From an uncultured Burkholderiales bacterium (GTDB lineage Bacteria > Pseudomonadota > Gammaproteobacteria > Burkholderiales > Burkholderiaceae_C): a stretch of DNA of 64,000 bases. Under the pieces are notes generated by a model. The model had not been told where the DNA came from and ran no database searches. It was given only the letters and a program-made list of their open reading frames with translations. Location: contig CAISMH010000003.1 in assembly GCA_903886485.1 (NCBI GenBank), positions 62,001 to 126,000 on the forward strand, written 5' to 3'. Shown here in pieces: positions 35,297 to 43,256 of this stretch; the first letter of the stretch is position 1, and every line of letters begins with the position of its first letter. Made by a program: the position numbers and the translations under genes.

Positions 35297-35509
35297 TTAG
35301 TACAGCTTCTTGGGCAACTGCATGCTGCGAATGCGCTTGTAGTTGCGTTTGACCGCAGCTGCTTTTTTGCGTTTACGTTCAGCGGTGGGCTTCTCGTAGA
35401 ACTCGCGAGCACGCAAGTCGGTCAACAGACCCAATTTTTCAATGGTGCGCTTGAAGCGACGCAGCGCGACGTCAAACGGTTCGTTTTCTTTTACACGGAT
35501 GGTGGTCAT
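35297..35509 (-). CDS. rpsU: 30S ribosomal protein S21
   Basis: A 70-residue, strongly basic protein ([20 protein letters not shown], then [16 protein letters not shown]) of the small subunit, involved in start-site pairing. Length and sequence are standard. The start at 35509 matches homologues; an in-frame ATG 28 codons upstream lies in the leader. Its promoter is recognisable at 35636-35663. Confidence 0.95.
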   Translation of the reverse strand: MTTIRVKENEPFDVALRRFKRTIEKLGLLTDLRAREFYEKPTAERKRKKAAAVKRNYKRIRSMQLPKKLY

Positions 35510-35635
35510 TACCAAAGTTTCCAAATATTTTGCAGTCAGAGGGTGCCTAGGAAGATCGGGCCTAAACGCCTTGCCTGCGGTGTTCCCCAACATGAAGTTG
35601 ATCAGGCCGTTGGGGGTTTGCCAGCAAAGACCAAG

Positions 35636-35663
35636 ATTATAGCGACTAAACCGAGGGTTTCAA
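35636..35663 (-). promoter_or_regulatory. Sigma-70-type promoter for rpsU
   Basis: On the minus strand TATAAT (35636-35641) is a perfect -10 box, with TTGAAA (35658-35663) as the -35 box 16 bases upstream. It overlaps the 3' end of the flavoprotein gene and leaves an rpsU leader of about 120 bases. Confidence 0.7.
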
Positions 35664-36896
35664 ACGCCCGCCCAAGGCTTTTGCGCAGGCGTGGCCGCTG
35701 GACCATGCCCACTGGAAGTTGTAGCCGCCCAGCCAACCCGTGATGTCGACCACTTCGCCAATGAAATACAGGCCCGGTTGCTTGGATTCCATGGTTTGCT
35801 GGGACAAATCCCGCGTATCGACGCCGCCCACGGTGACTTCGGCCTTTTTATAGCCTTCGGTGCCCGTGGGGGTGAGGGGCCAAGCACTGAGACGCTGGGC
35901 CAAGAGGTTCAGGGCTTTGTCGCTGGCCTCCATCACGGGGCGTTGCCAAGCGGGGTCTTGGCTGGCCCAGGTGTCGGCCAGTCGCGCAGGCATCCACGTA
36001 TTCAGCTCATTGGCAATACGTTTTTTGGACTGCTGTTTGGCCGCCATGAGGGCTGCTTGCAGATCCACCTCGGGGGCGAGGTTGACGCGCAAATCCGTGC
36101 CCGGCTGCCAATAGCTGGAAATTTGTAGCACGCCCGGTCCCGACAAGCCGCGATGGGTGAATAGCAAATCTTCGTCAAAGCTTTGCAGGGTTTTCTTCGC
36201 CCCCGTTTCGATGCGCACGGGCAGCGACAGGCCGGAGAGCTGGGCATAAGGAGCCCATGCGGTGTCGTCAAAGGTGAGTGGCACCAAGCCGGGGCGTGGC
36301 TCGACCACGCGCAGGTTGAATTGCTTGGCCAAGCGATAGCCGATGTCCGTCGCGCCGATTTTGGGGATGGACAAACCGCCGGTGGCCACCACCACCGCAG
36401 CGGCATGCACCGTGCCTTGGCTGGTGTCGATCTCATAGCCTTGCGACTCGGGGGCGGCGTCTGAGTAGCGCAAGGCTTTGAGGCTGCAAGGCTGCCAGCG
36501 TGTGACGTTGCCGCCGTTGGCCCCGCCATTGCATTCGGCCAGCAACATTTGAATCAGGTCTTCGGCCGAGCGGTCACAAAACAACTGCCCTTTGTGCTTT
36601 TCATGAAAAGGGATGCTGTGCTTTTGCATGAGCGCCACAAAGTCTTGCGGTGTGTAGCGCGAGAGTGCGCTGCGACAAAACTGGGGGTTGTCGCCCAAGA
36701 AGTGTTTGTGCGGGGCGCGCACATCGATCTCGCGGTTGGTGAAGTTGCTGCGGCCGCCGCCTGAGATGCGAATTTTTTCGGCCACCTTCTCGCTGTGGTC
36801 CAGCACCAGCACTTGCAAGCCTTGTTGTGCCGCCACGCCCGCACAAAACAAGCCAGCGGCACCTGCGCCCACGATCACCACGTCAAAGATTTTCAT
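35646..36896 (-). CDS. FAD/NAD(P)-binding flavoprotein, HI0933 (YhiN/BaiN) family
   Basis: A 416-residue oxidoreductase. The FAD-binding [11 protein letters not shown] at the N-terminus, the [12 protein letters not shown] segment and the C-terminal [27 protein letters not shown] are diagnostic of the family. Substrate and electron partner are unknown. Its 3' end contains the rpsU promoter. Confidence 0.88.
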   Translation of the reverse strand: MKIFDVVIVGAGAAGLFCAGVAAQQGLQVLVLDHSEKVAEKIRISGGGRSNFTNREIDVRAPHKHFLGDNPQFCRSALSRYTPQDFVALMQKHSIPFHEKHKGQLFCDRSAEDLIQMLLAECNGGANGGNVTRWQPCSLKALRYSDAAPESQGYEIDTSQGTVHAAAVVVATGGLSIPKIGATDIGYRLAKQFNLRVVEPRPGLVPLTFDDTAWAPYAQLSGLSLPVRIETGAKKTLQSFDEDLLFTHRGLSGPGVLQISSYWQPGTDLRVNLAPEVDLQAALMAAKQQSKKRIANELNTWMPARLADTWASQDPAWQRPVMEASDKALNLLAQRLSAWPLTPTGTEGYKKAEVTVGGVDTRDLSQQTMESKQPGLYFIGEVVDITGWLGGYNFQWAWSSGHACAKALGGRLKPSV

Positions 36897-36925
36897 GCGC
36901 TGAGTTTAGTGGCGGCGTTTCGCAC

Positions 36926-37717
36926 TCAGCCAGCAAACGCTTGCAGCTCAGCGCCGTTTTGCAGTGCCAACAAACCTTTGAGCACATCCCCCACCACGAT
37001 GACAGAGGGGCTGGCCAATTGCTCGCGCACGATGGTGTCGTGCAGGTGGTGCAACTCACACAGGGCGTGGCGCTGCGTGGGCAGGCTCACCTGATGAATC
37101 ACGGCCACGGGGGTGTCTGGGCGCATGTGTTGCAGCAACGCTTGTTGCAGCTGCGTGGCACCACGCATGCCCATGTAAATCACCAAGGTGAGCTTGGCTT
37201 GTTGGGCGGTGCGGCCCAAGGCGGCCCAGTCCACGCTGTCGGCAGCACCTTGCTTGGCATGGCCTGTGATGAACACCACGCCATGCGCGTGCTCTCGGTG
37301 GGTGAGTGACACGCCCAGCGAGGTGACACCCGCCAAACCTGAAGTGATGCCATTGATGACGGTGACGGCAATGCCTCGGGCTTGCAGGTGTTCGACTTCC
37401 TCTCCGCCACGGCCAAAGATGAAAGGATCGCCGCCTTTGAGGCGCACCACAGTTTCGCCAGCCAGTGCTTCTTGCACCATGAGTTTTTCGATGAACGCCT
37501 GTGGGGTAGATGTGCAGCCGCCACGTTTGCCAACGTCAATGATGCGCGCTGTGGGCGACGCGTGGGCGGTGATGGCGTCGCTGACCAAATCGTCCACCAA
37601 AAGCACCGTAGCCGCAGCAATGGCTTTGACGGCTTTGAGGGTCAACAGTTCAGGGTCCCCTGGGCCAGCGCCGACCAAGGTGACGTGGCTGAGGTGGGGT
37701 GGTGTTGTGTGTGCCAT
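36926..37717 (-). CDS. cobA: Uroporphyrinogen-III C-methyltransferase
   Basis: A 263-residue SAM-dependent enzyme that methylates uroporphyrinogen III twice to precorrin-2, the branch point for siroheme and cobalamin. VGAGPGDPELLTLKAV and VVRLKGGDPFIFGRGGEE are the conserved motifs. It begins 3 bases after ybiB on the same strand. No CysG-type N-terminal domain is present, so dehydrogenase and ferrochelatase steps must be encoded elsewhere. Confidence 0.93.
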   Translation of the reverse strand: MAHTTPPHLSHVTLVGAGPGDPELLTLKAVKAIAAATVLLVDDLVSDAITAHASPTARIIDVGKRGGCTSTPQAFIEKLMVQEALAGETVVRLKGGDPFIFGRGGEEVEHLQARGIAVTVINGITSGLAGVTSLGVSLTHREHAHGVVFITGHAKQGAADSVDWAALGRTAQQAKLTLVIYMGMRGATQLQQALLQHMRPDTPVAVIHQVSLPTQRHALCELHHLHDTIVREQLASPSVIVVGDVLKGLLALQNGAELQAFAG

Positions 37718-37720
37718 GTC

Positions 37721-38623
37721 TCAGCGCGCCAAAGCTTGCAGCACGGCTTTTACTTGGGCGGTCAAAGGCGCAGGCACGGGCAGTGCGCCCTGAAGGACCG
37801 CTTGTGTGTAGCGGGCGGTGGAGGCAGCGTCGATCTCGGTGGGTAACTCAGGCAGCTTATGGAGTGAGCCAGCTTGGCCTGGCACCAAGGGTGTGCGAAT
37901 GCCGCGCACAAAGGCATCCATTTGTGGCGTGCGACGGGCATCGGCGACCACTTCGCCTTCGGTGCCGCGCAACAACAATGCTCGCGCACCTGTCAGCTCA
38001 AACGTGGCCGCCATGGAAAGCGCGTATTCGGGGTGGGTGTAGCTGCTGACCAGCAGCGCGTCTGGGGTGTTGGTGGGGTTCATCAGTTTGACCAAGCTGT
38101 GCGCAGGGTTGCGCAGCCCTACCACGCGACGCACATCCAGCAAGCGCTGCAAGCCGGGGCACAGCACCTCGGTGGGCGCAAACACCACCTCGCCCGCTTG
38201 CACGGTGGTGGGCTGTGTGAGGGCTTGTTGACCCATGGCGAGCAACACCGCTTGGCTGGTGATGCGGGTGGACTCGGTGGCTGTACCGTGCATGACCACA
38301 GCCAAACCTTCGCGGGCGAGCAGGTGGGCCAACAAGGGTGTGAGCACCGGCAACTTGCGAGCGCCGTTGTAGCTGGGCAGCACCACGACAGGGCTTTGCG
38401 TTTGGATTTTTTTTAGGCGTTTGTGCGTGGCGTCCAAGAAGCCTGCCATTTCTTGGGGTGTTTCACCCTTGATGCGCATGGCAATGCAGAAAGCACCCAG
38501 TTCCAAATCGCTCACGGTGCCGTCGAGGATGTGTCCCATCAAGTCGGTGGCTTGCTCACGGGTGAGGGCGCGCGCGCCATCACGCCCCCGCCCGATTTCT
38601 TTGATGTAGTGACTGATGCTCAT
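37721..38623 (-). CDS. ybiB: YbiB/TrpD2-family protein (anthranilate phosphoribosyltransferase-like, DNA-binding)
   Basis: A 300-residue protein with the fold of anthranilate phosphoribosyltransferase (VLPSYNGARKLPVLTPLLA, HGTATESTRITSQAVL) but not its catalytic motifs. E. coli YbiB binds single-stranded nucleic acid and is part of the DNA-damage response. It forms a two-gene operon with cobA; this pairing is common next to nitrate assimilation genes in Burkholderiales, though none lies here. Confidence 0.87.
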   Translation of the reverse strand: MSISHYIKEIGRGRDGARALTREQATDLMGHILDGTVSDLELGAFCIAMRIKGETPQEMAGFLDATHKRLKKIQTQSPVVVLPSYNGARKLPVLTPLLAHLLAREGLAVVMHGTATESTRITSQAVLLAMGQQALTQPTTVQAGEVVFAPTEVLCPGLQRLLDVRRVVGLRNPAHSLVKLMNPTNTPDALLVSSYTHPEYALSMAATFELTGARALLLRGTEGEVVADARRTPQMDAFVRGIRTPLVPGQAGSLHKLPELPTEIDAASTARYTQAVLQGALPVPAPLTAQVKAVLQALAR

Positions 38624-38648
38624 GCCGCGATTGTCTCGCAGGCTTGAT

Positions 38649-38666
38649 AACTTATCGCTATAAGTT
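38649..38666. promoter_or_regulatory. 18-base inverted repeat upstream of ybiB
   Basis: AACTTAT and ATAAGTT arms around CGCT form a perfect 7-base-arm inverted repeat, 26 bases before the ybiB start. It could be an operator of ybiB-cobA or a weak hairpin after the flaG-like gene. There is no T tract, which argues against a terminator. Confidence 0.4.
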
Positions 38667-38699
38667 CAATTCAACGGTGGCAGAGATGTGAAAGGTTGA

Positions 38700-38996
38700 T
38701 CAAACAATTTGATCCAGTAAGAGGCCATTGAGTTTTTCAGGGTGATGAATGTTGTGCGGTATGTGCGTGTATTCCATTTTTCTTAACACCTCGCCCGACA
38801 GCTCATCCTTGACCACGACATTGAGTGTTTTTTGAAGGCTGTCAAATGCAAACGACAGGACGACAGTACTCATCGAACATATCAAGGTGCCCATCGAGGC
38901 TGTCGCTGTTTGCTCGAGGCGTTGGGTGGTGACTCGACTCGTCACCGGCACGTCGTGATGCGCTGGGGCGGTCGCTTGCAGTGATAGGTGTGACAT
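38700..38996 (-). CDS. FlaG-like small protein (98 residues), no flagellar genes nearby
   Basis: The C-terminal half, LSFAFDSLQKTLNVVVKDELSGEVLRKM, resembles the conserved core of FlaG (a strand-rich segment with a VKVxDxxSGEVIRxIP-type motif). The N-terminal half is Ser/Thr/Ala-rich and variable, as in FlaG proteins. FlaG influences flagellar filament length in polar flagellates. No fliC, fliD or other motility gene is present, so a role in motility is uncertain. It is divergent from a two-component system. Confidence 0.55.
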   Translation of the reverse strand: MSHLSLQATAPAHHDVPVTSRVTTQRLEQTATASMGTLICSMSTVVLSFAFDSLQKTLNVVVKDELSGEVLRKMEYTHIPHNIHHPEKLNGLLLDQIV

Positions 38997-39054
38997 AGGA
39001 TGCTCCCAGTGATCGTGACACCTTGACTATCGACACTCACACGCATGAAATGAG

Positions 39055-39096
39055 TGACATGCTTGTCATGCATAGGTTGATGACGCATATGTCATC
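39055..39096. promoter_or_regulatory. Pair of inverted repeats between flaG-like gene and response regulator
   Basis: TGACA-TGCT-TGTCA (39055-39068) and GATGAC-GCATAT-GTCATC (39079-39096) lie 37-78 bases before the response regulator. They share the half-site ATGAC/GTCAT, and GTCAT recurs 26 bases apart. They could be binding sites of the adjacent OmpR-type regulator, serving both divergent genes. Confidence 0.45.
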
Positions 39097-39132
39097 TTTC
39101 GTGTTCTTGAGTTTTGAACTTATCCATTCAAA

Positions 39133-39846
39133 ATGAAAGTGATGCAAAAAGCAAAGGCGATTGATTTGAAAATTCTTTTGATTGAAGACGAGGTCAAGAT
39201 TGCGGAGTTCGTCATCAAAGGACTGTCTGCCGCCGGTTATGACGTGACGCATGTAGAGGATGGGGAACGCGGGCTAGCCGCCGTACTCGCGGACAAGCAT
39301 GAGTTAGTGATTTTGGATGTGATGCTGCCCAAACTCAGTGGTTTTGACTTGCTGCATCAAGCCAGAGCGAAAGGCAACGCAAGGCCCGTGATCATTTTGA
39401 GTGCCAAGGCTGATTTGCCCGATCGTTTGATGGGCTTTGAAATGGGCGCCGACGATTACCTACCTAAACCATTTTTCGTTGAAGAGCTCGTGGCGCGCGT
39501 CAAGGCATTAATGCATCGCAAGATACCAGAACAAGTGCAACGAATTTCGGTCAACCATCTCACCTTGGATGTCGTGAGTCATCAGGTGCAATGGTTTGAT
39601 TTGACCGCAGTACTCAGTCAACGAGAGTTCAGTTTGTTGGCGTTTTTAATGCGCTCACCCGGGCATATTTATTCGCGGCAACAAATTCTTAAACATGTTT
39701 GGGAAATTAACTTCGACCCGGAAACCAATGTGGTTGATGTGTGTGTGCGTCGCATCAAACGCAAACTGGAACGGGGCAACGACATGCATGAGTCACCCAT
39801 TGAGTCTGTGCGTGGCGTGGGCTACCGACTCCGCACAGAGATCTAA
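39133..39846 (+). CDS. OmpR/PhoB-family response regulator
   Basis: A 237-residue transcription factor. The receiver domain has the acidic pair in LLIEDE, phospho-acceptor Asp62 (LVILDVMLPKLSG) and Lys112 (YLPKPF). The winged-helix domain is at about 140-237 (LSQREFSLLAFLMRSPGHIYSRQQIL, ending SVRGVGYRLR). It is closest in style to CusR/QseB/TctD types. It is 3 bases upstream of its kinase gene. Codon usage is visibly more AT-rich than that of flanking genes. Confidence 0.9.
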   Translation: MKVMQKAKAIDLKILLIEDEVKIAEFVIKGLSAAGYDVTHVEDGERGLAAVLADKHELVILDVMLPKLSGFDLLHQARAKGNARPVIILSAKADLPDRLMGFEMGADDYLPKPFFVEELVARVKALMHRKIPEQVQRISVNHLTLDVVSHQVQWFDLTAVLSQREFSLLAFLMRSPGHIYSRQQILKHVWEINFDPETNVVDVCVRRIKRKLERGNDMHESPIESVRGVGYRLRTEI

Positions 39847-39849
39847 GGT

Positions 39850-41247
39850 ATGAAAAGATCATTCAAGTTGCATTTGTTCATGCACGTGGTCACGATCACG
39901 TTCGTCGTAGTTTTTATAAACCGATGGATTGCGCAATATCTTTTGACCGATCAATTGCAAACGCTGATCCATCAAGAAATGGGGTTGGCACTATCGACTT
40001 GCGAGCAAAATTTTCATCAGCACGATGAATTTTTGAGGTGTTTCAAAGCCGTGGAAAAAGGGAGCTTGTTCAGCAATATTTCAGATTTTTATGTGCTCTG
40101 CGATCACACGCCAAGCAATGGCACTTCGGAAAGTCCTTTGGTCTGCGATTCGGTCGAGGGGAATGATGTTTTTTGGCAAAGCAAGTCGATTTCAGACGAT
40201 GGTCACATTGATTTTTTTCAAGGTCTGGTCAATCAAAACGCTTGGTATGCCGTTCGACTCAAAGGACAAGCGCAAGGACCTGAGGTTTGGCTCGAGAAGC
40301 AGCGTATTGATGACCTCATGCAGCGCGTGTGGGCGCTGCGTGACCGCAATACGCTTTATGTGCTGCCGACCATGCTGGCAATGCTGATGGCGCTGACTGC
40401 TTATTTGATCTACGTGACCATGCGCCCCATCACGTCTATTCAAAACAATATGGCCAAATTAACAGCTAGCACGCTTGATCAATCCATTATTTTGCAAGCA
40501 CCGTTCAAAGAGTTTGAAAAGATGGTTCAAGTGTTTGATGATTTACGTGTGCGCTTGAACGACAGCTTTACAAAAGCGCGTCGCTTTGCTGCGGATGCCT
40601 CACATGAGTTACGCACGCCATTGACCATTTTGAGGGGGAATGTGGAGCGCTTGATCCATGATTTGCCGACAGGTTCTGAGATGCAAATTCGCATGCGCAA
40701 CATGAGTGATGAAGTTGAGCGTTTGATTGAAATTACAGAAAAGCTGTTGTTGCTCTCTCGTGCAGATGCCAATAGTTTGGTTCAGAACTTAGCCGACGTT
40801 AACATGAGCGAGTTGATTTTGAAATTGATCAAGGATGCGCATTCGTTTCAATCGAGCTTGAAAATTACCAGCGCAATTTCCCCTGATGTCATTTGGCGCA
40901 GTGACAAAACTCTGGTGTATCAGTTGGTGCATAACTTGTATACGAATGCTGTGAATTACAACCAGCCACACGGATGGATTCATTTCAGTCTCACGCAATC
41001 GCAAGGACGTTTCCACTTACAGGTTGAGAACTCCGCTGCGCAGATACCCTTTGATTTGAGCGAGCGAGCCTTTGATCGGTTCTACAGAGGAGATGCCTCG
41101 CATACTCGTCATGTAGATGGTTTGGGATTGGGATTGAGTATTTGTTTAGAAATTGCTAGGTTGCATCAGGCCACGCTCTCTCTGACGGTCACAAGCAGTC
41201 AAACGGTCGTTGCCAGCCTTTGTGCGCCTTTACAGCCCGTGTCTTGA
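39850..41247 (+). CDS. Membrane sensor histidine kinase
   Basis: A 465-residue kinase partnering the preceding regulator. A membrane segment lies near residues 9-24 and a second near 169-190, enclosing a periplasmic sensor of about 140 residues with four cysteines (51, 64, 84 and 99). A HAMP-like linker follows (MRPITSIQNNMAKL). The H-box is FAADASHELRTPL with phospho-acceptor His252. The N-box (LVHNLYTNAVNYN), F-box (FDRFYRG) and G-box (DGLGLGLSI) are all present. The signal is unknown; paired cysteines suggest a redox or metal cue, by inference only. Confidence 0.9.
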   Translation: MKRSFKLHLFMHVVTITFVVVFINRWIAQYLLTDQLQTLIHQEMGLALSTCEQNFHQHDEFLRCFKAVEKGSLFSNISDFYVLCDHTPSNGTSESPLVCDSVEGNDVFWQSKSISDDGHIDFFQGLVNQNAWYAVRLKGQAQGPEVWLEKQRIDDLMQRVWALRDRNTLYVLPTMLAMLMALTAYLIYVTMRPITSIQNNMAKLTASTLDQSIILQAPFKEFEKMVQVFDDLRVRLNDSFTKARRFAADASHELRTPLTILRGNVERLIHDLPTGSEMQIRMRNMSDEVERLIEITEKLLLLSRADANSLVQNLADVNMSELILKLIKDAHSFQSSLKITSAISPDVIWRSDKTLVYQLVHNLYTNAVNYNQPHGWIHFSLTQSQGRFHLQVENSAAQIPFDLSERAFDRFYRGDASHTRHVDGLGLGLSICLEIARLHQATLSLTVTSSQTVVASLCAPLQPVS

Positions 41248-41331
41248 ACATGCGCCATGACAAAGGCGTCATCTTCCTTGTCTATGACTGAGTTGTCACC
41301 CAGATATTTATTGACTTGACTACGGTGGCGT

Positions 41332-43215
41332 ATGGCCGCCGCACATCTTCAAACTCAGCTTTTAGACGCCCTCAAAGGTGATGCTAGGGCGTTTGGTACG
41401 GACGGTGGTGAACAAATCTTCCTGACGCCTTATTTGGCGCTTGCATGTAGCTTGCTCTACATGATGGCGTCTGACGGTGAACTGGAAGCTCAAGAAAGCA
41501 GTCAACTGCAAGCGGTGTTGGGCGGTGATCAGGCGGTGCTCAGTTACGCCTTGCGATATGTGCAGTCGGTGCCTGTTGAGCAATTTTTTGCCATGAGTGC
41601 AGAGCTGCTGAGTGTCAAGGACAAGTGGTGCATTCTGACCAACGTTTGCGATGCCTTGCTCTCCGATGGGCGGGCCGATCAAGCGGAGTTGGCGCTTTTC
41701 TCGCAGATGTCCCAAGCCTATGGCGTGCGTGATGCGCAGTTCGAGCCTTATTTCAAAATACTGGCTCTCAAAAATGACAAGTCTGTTTTAGGCCATTACT
41801 TGGGGGTGAAAGAGGAGCGTCAGCCCATGACGCCTCACTTCGCTTTGGCAATTGCGTTGCTCTACATGTTGACAGCGGACGGCTCAATTGGTCAGCAAGA
41901 GGTGGGGCAGCTTGAGGCGGTGATTGGCCAGTTTGACGGTTTGCAACATGTGGCCCTGAAGTACGTGCGTTCGGTGAAGCTCAAGCAATTCTTGAATGAG
42001 GCTTCAGCAGTGTTGCAGCCAGAACAAAAAATTTACATCCTGACAAACGTGTGCGACTCGATGTTGTCGGATGGGGAGGTTGCGCAACTGGAAGATAAGC
42101 TCTTTTTGAGCATGCTGACGGCGTTTGGTTTTTCCGAAAAAACCTTCGCACGTTATTTGCAAGTGCTTGAAACGAAAAACCTCAAGCCCTTTGACACCAG
42201 CGAATTTAAGAATCGTGTGACGCATGAGCGCATGACAGGCGCCGAAGAGGTCGATGGTGTGGTGTTCAAGAATGAACTCACGGACCCAAGCGGGGATACC
42301 GTGATGAGCCGATTACCTGATGCGGCCAACCAAGGTGTGTGGGTAGGGGCTGCGACTGACGTGCAAATGGGTCAGTTCATTGCACGCACGATGGAAGACA
42401 ACATTCAAAGCGTGTCAGATGATTTCCACAATCAGGATAACGTTGTCAAGATTGGACTCAATGCCACCGACGGCTTGAATCGCCAACACATCGGCGCCGC
42501 GATGCCCGCTGACAATTTGCAAACAATTGCGGGAGCTATGCCCAAAGCTAATCGGCAAGCCATTGAATCCTCTGCAACAGAGGCCAATCAGCAGTTGATT
42601 GAGCAGCGAGCCTCGGGTTTGAATTTGCAAGTGATCGGTGCTGATGCGCGTGGTTTGCGGCGTGAGATCTTGCCGCCAGTAGTTCGTGCACAAAATCTCC
42701 AAGAGGTGGTGGGGACGGTCAATCTCAGGCTAGACCGTTTTGAGGTGGATCACTTTAGCTTTCTACAGATCGGTCGCGCACAAAAGTTCACGGATGATTT
42801 TGTGTTGATTGAAGAGGATGCCATGGGTCTGAATCGGCAGTTCGTGAATGCGTCTTTTACGCGGATGGGTTTGGATTTGTCTCAGGCCAGCACGTCGTCA
42901 AATTCTGTGCCTGTGAATGCGAAGGGCATCACACACGTTACTGCGGCCAATGACTCAGCCACTGCAACTTGGCGTGTTGCTGGTTTGGGGCAGTATCCTG
43001 GTCGCGCTCGCGCTCGCGCTCGTGGGTTTGTTTATGTCCAGTGGGTGGTGGCCACATTGGCGATCTTGTTTGCCGCACCGATTGATACGCGCACGGCGTT
43101 AAGACGTGCTGTGGTCGGCCCCTTGGTTGTGATGCCCATGTTGATGCCTGAGTTGTATGAGCAAGGCCACGCGCAAGCGTCTGAGTTGCCGACTGCTCAG
43201 CAGATGACGCCTTGA
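41332..43215 (+). CDS. Large protein with two TerB-like domains and a 12-residue repeat region
   Basis: A 627-residue protein without a recognised full-length family. Two homologous helical domains occupy residues about 28-145 and 165-280. Each carries two (A/S)DG motifs followed by acidic residues (MASDGELEAQE and LLSDGRADQAE; LTADGSIGQQE and MLSDGEVAQLE), as in TerB tellurite-resistance-type proteins. Residues 383-466 hold seven exact 12-residue repeats of the form N-x-Q-x-I-x7. The last 70 residues include hydrophobic stretches, so the C-terminus may be membrane-associated. It follows the two-component genes by 84 bases and probably belongs to their regulon. Confidence 0.7.
   Translation: MAAAHLQTQLLDALKGDARAFGTDGGEQIFLTPYLALACSLLYMMASDGELEAQESSQLQAVLGGDQAVLSYALRYVQSVPVEQFFAMSAELLSVKDKWCILTNVCDALLSDGRADQAELALFSQMSQAYGVRDAQFEPYFKILALKNDKSVLGHYLGVKEERQPMTPHFALAIALLYMLTADGSIGQQEVGQLEAVIGQFDGLQHVALKYVRSVKLKQFLNEASAVLQPEQKIYILTNVCDSMLSDGEVAQLEDKLFLSMLTAFGFSEKTFARYLQVLETKNLKPFDTSEFKNRVTHERMTGAEEVDGVVFKNELTDPSGDTVMSRLPDAANQGVWVGAATDVQMGQFIARTMEDNIQSVSDDFHNQDNVVKIGLNATDGLNRQHIGAAMPADNLQTIAGAMPKANRQAIESSATEANQQLIEQRASGLNLQVIGADARGLRREILPPVVRAQNLQEVVGTVNLRLDRFEVDHFSFLQIGRAQKFTDDFVLIEEDAMGLNRQFVNASFTRMGLDLSQASTSSNSVPVNAKGITHVTAANDSATATWRVAGLGQYPGRARARARGFVYVQWVVATLAILFAAPIDTRTALRRAVVGPLVVMPMLMPELYEQGHAQASELPTAQQMTP
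42478..42729 (+). repeat. Seven tandem 36-base units encoding 12-residue repeats
   Basis: The repeat starts, residues 383, 395, 407, 419, 431, 443 and 455, are spaced by exactly 12. The first position is Asn (Arg in the sixth), the third Gln (Glu in the sixth), and the fifth Ile, Leu or Val. Nucleotide identity between units is low, so the period is preserved by selection on the protein rather than by recent duplication. Confidence 0.8.
43003..43020 (+). repeat. Triplicated hexamer (CGCGCT)3 in the TerB-like gene
   Basis: Three exact copies of CGCGCT encode Arg-Ala pairs in the main reading frame. In the next frame the same bases encode Ala-Leu pairs of a strongly hydrophobic stretch. Such runs are slippage-prone. 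Confidence 0.6.
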
Positions 43216-43256
43216 ATCGATGTAGCTTGTGGCTGAGCGCATAAACTCTGCCGCTT

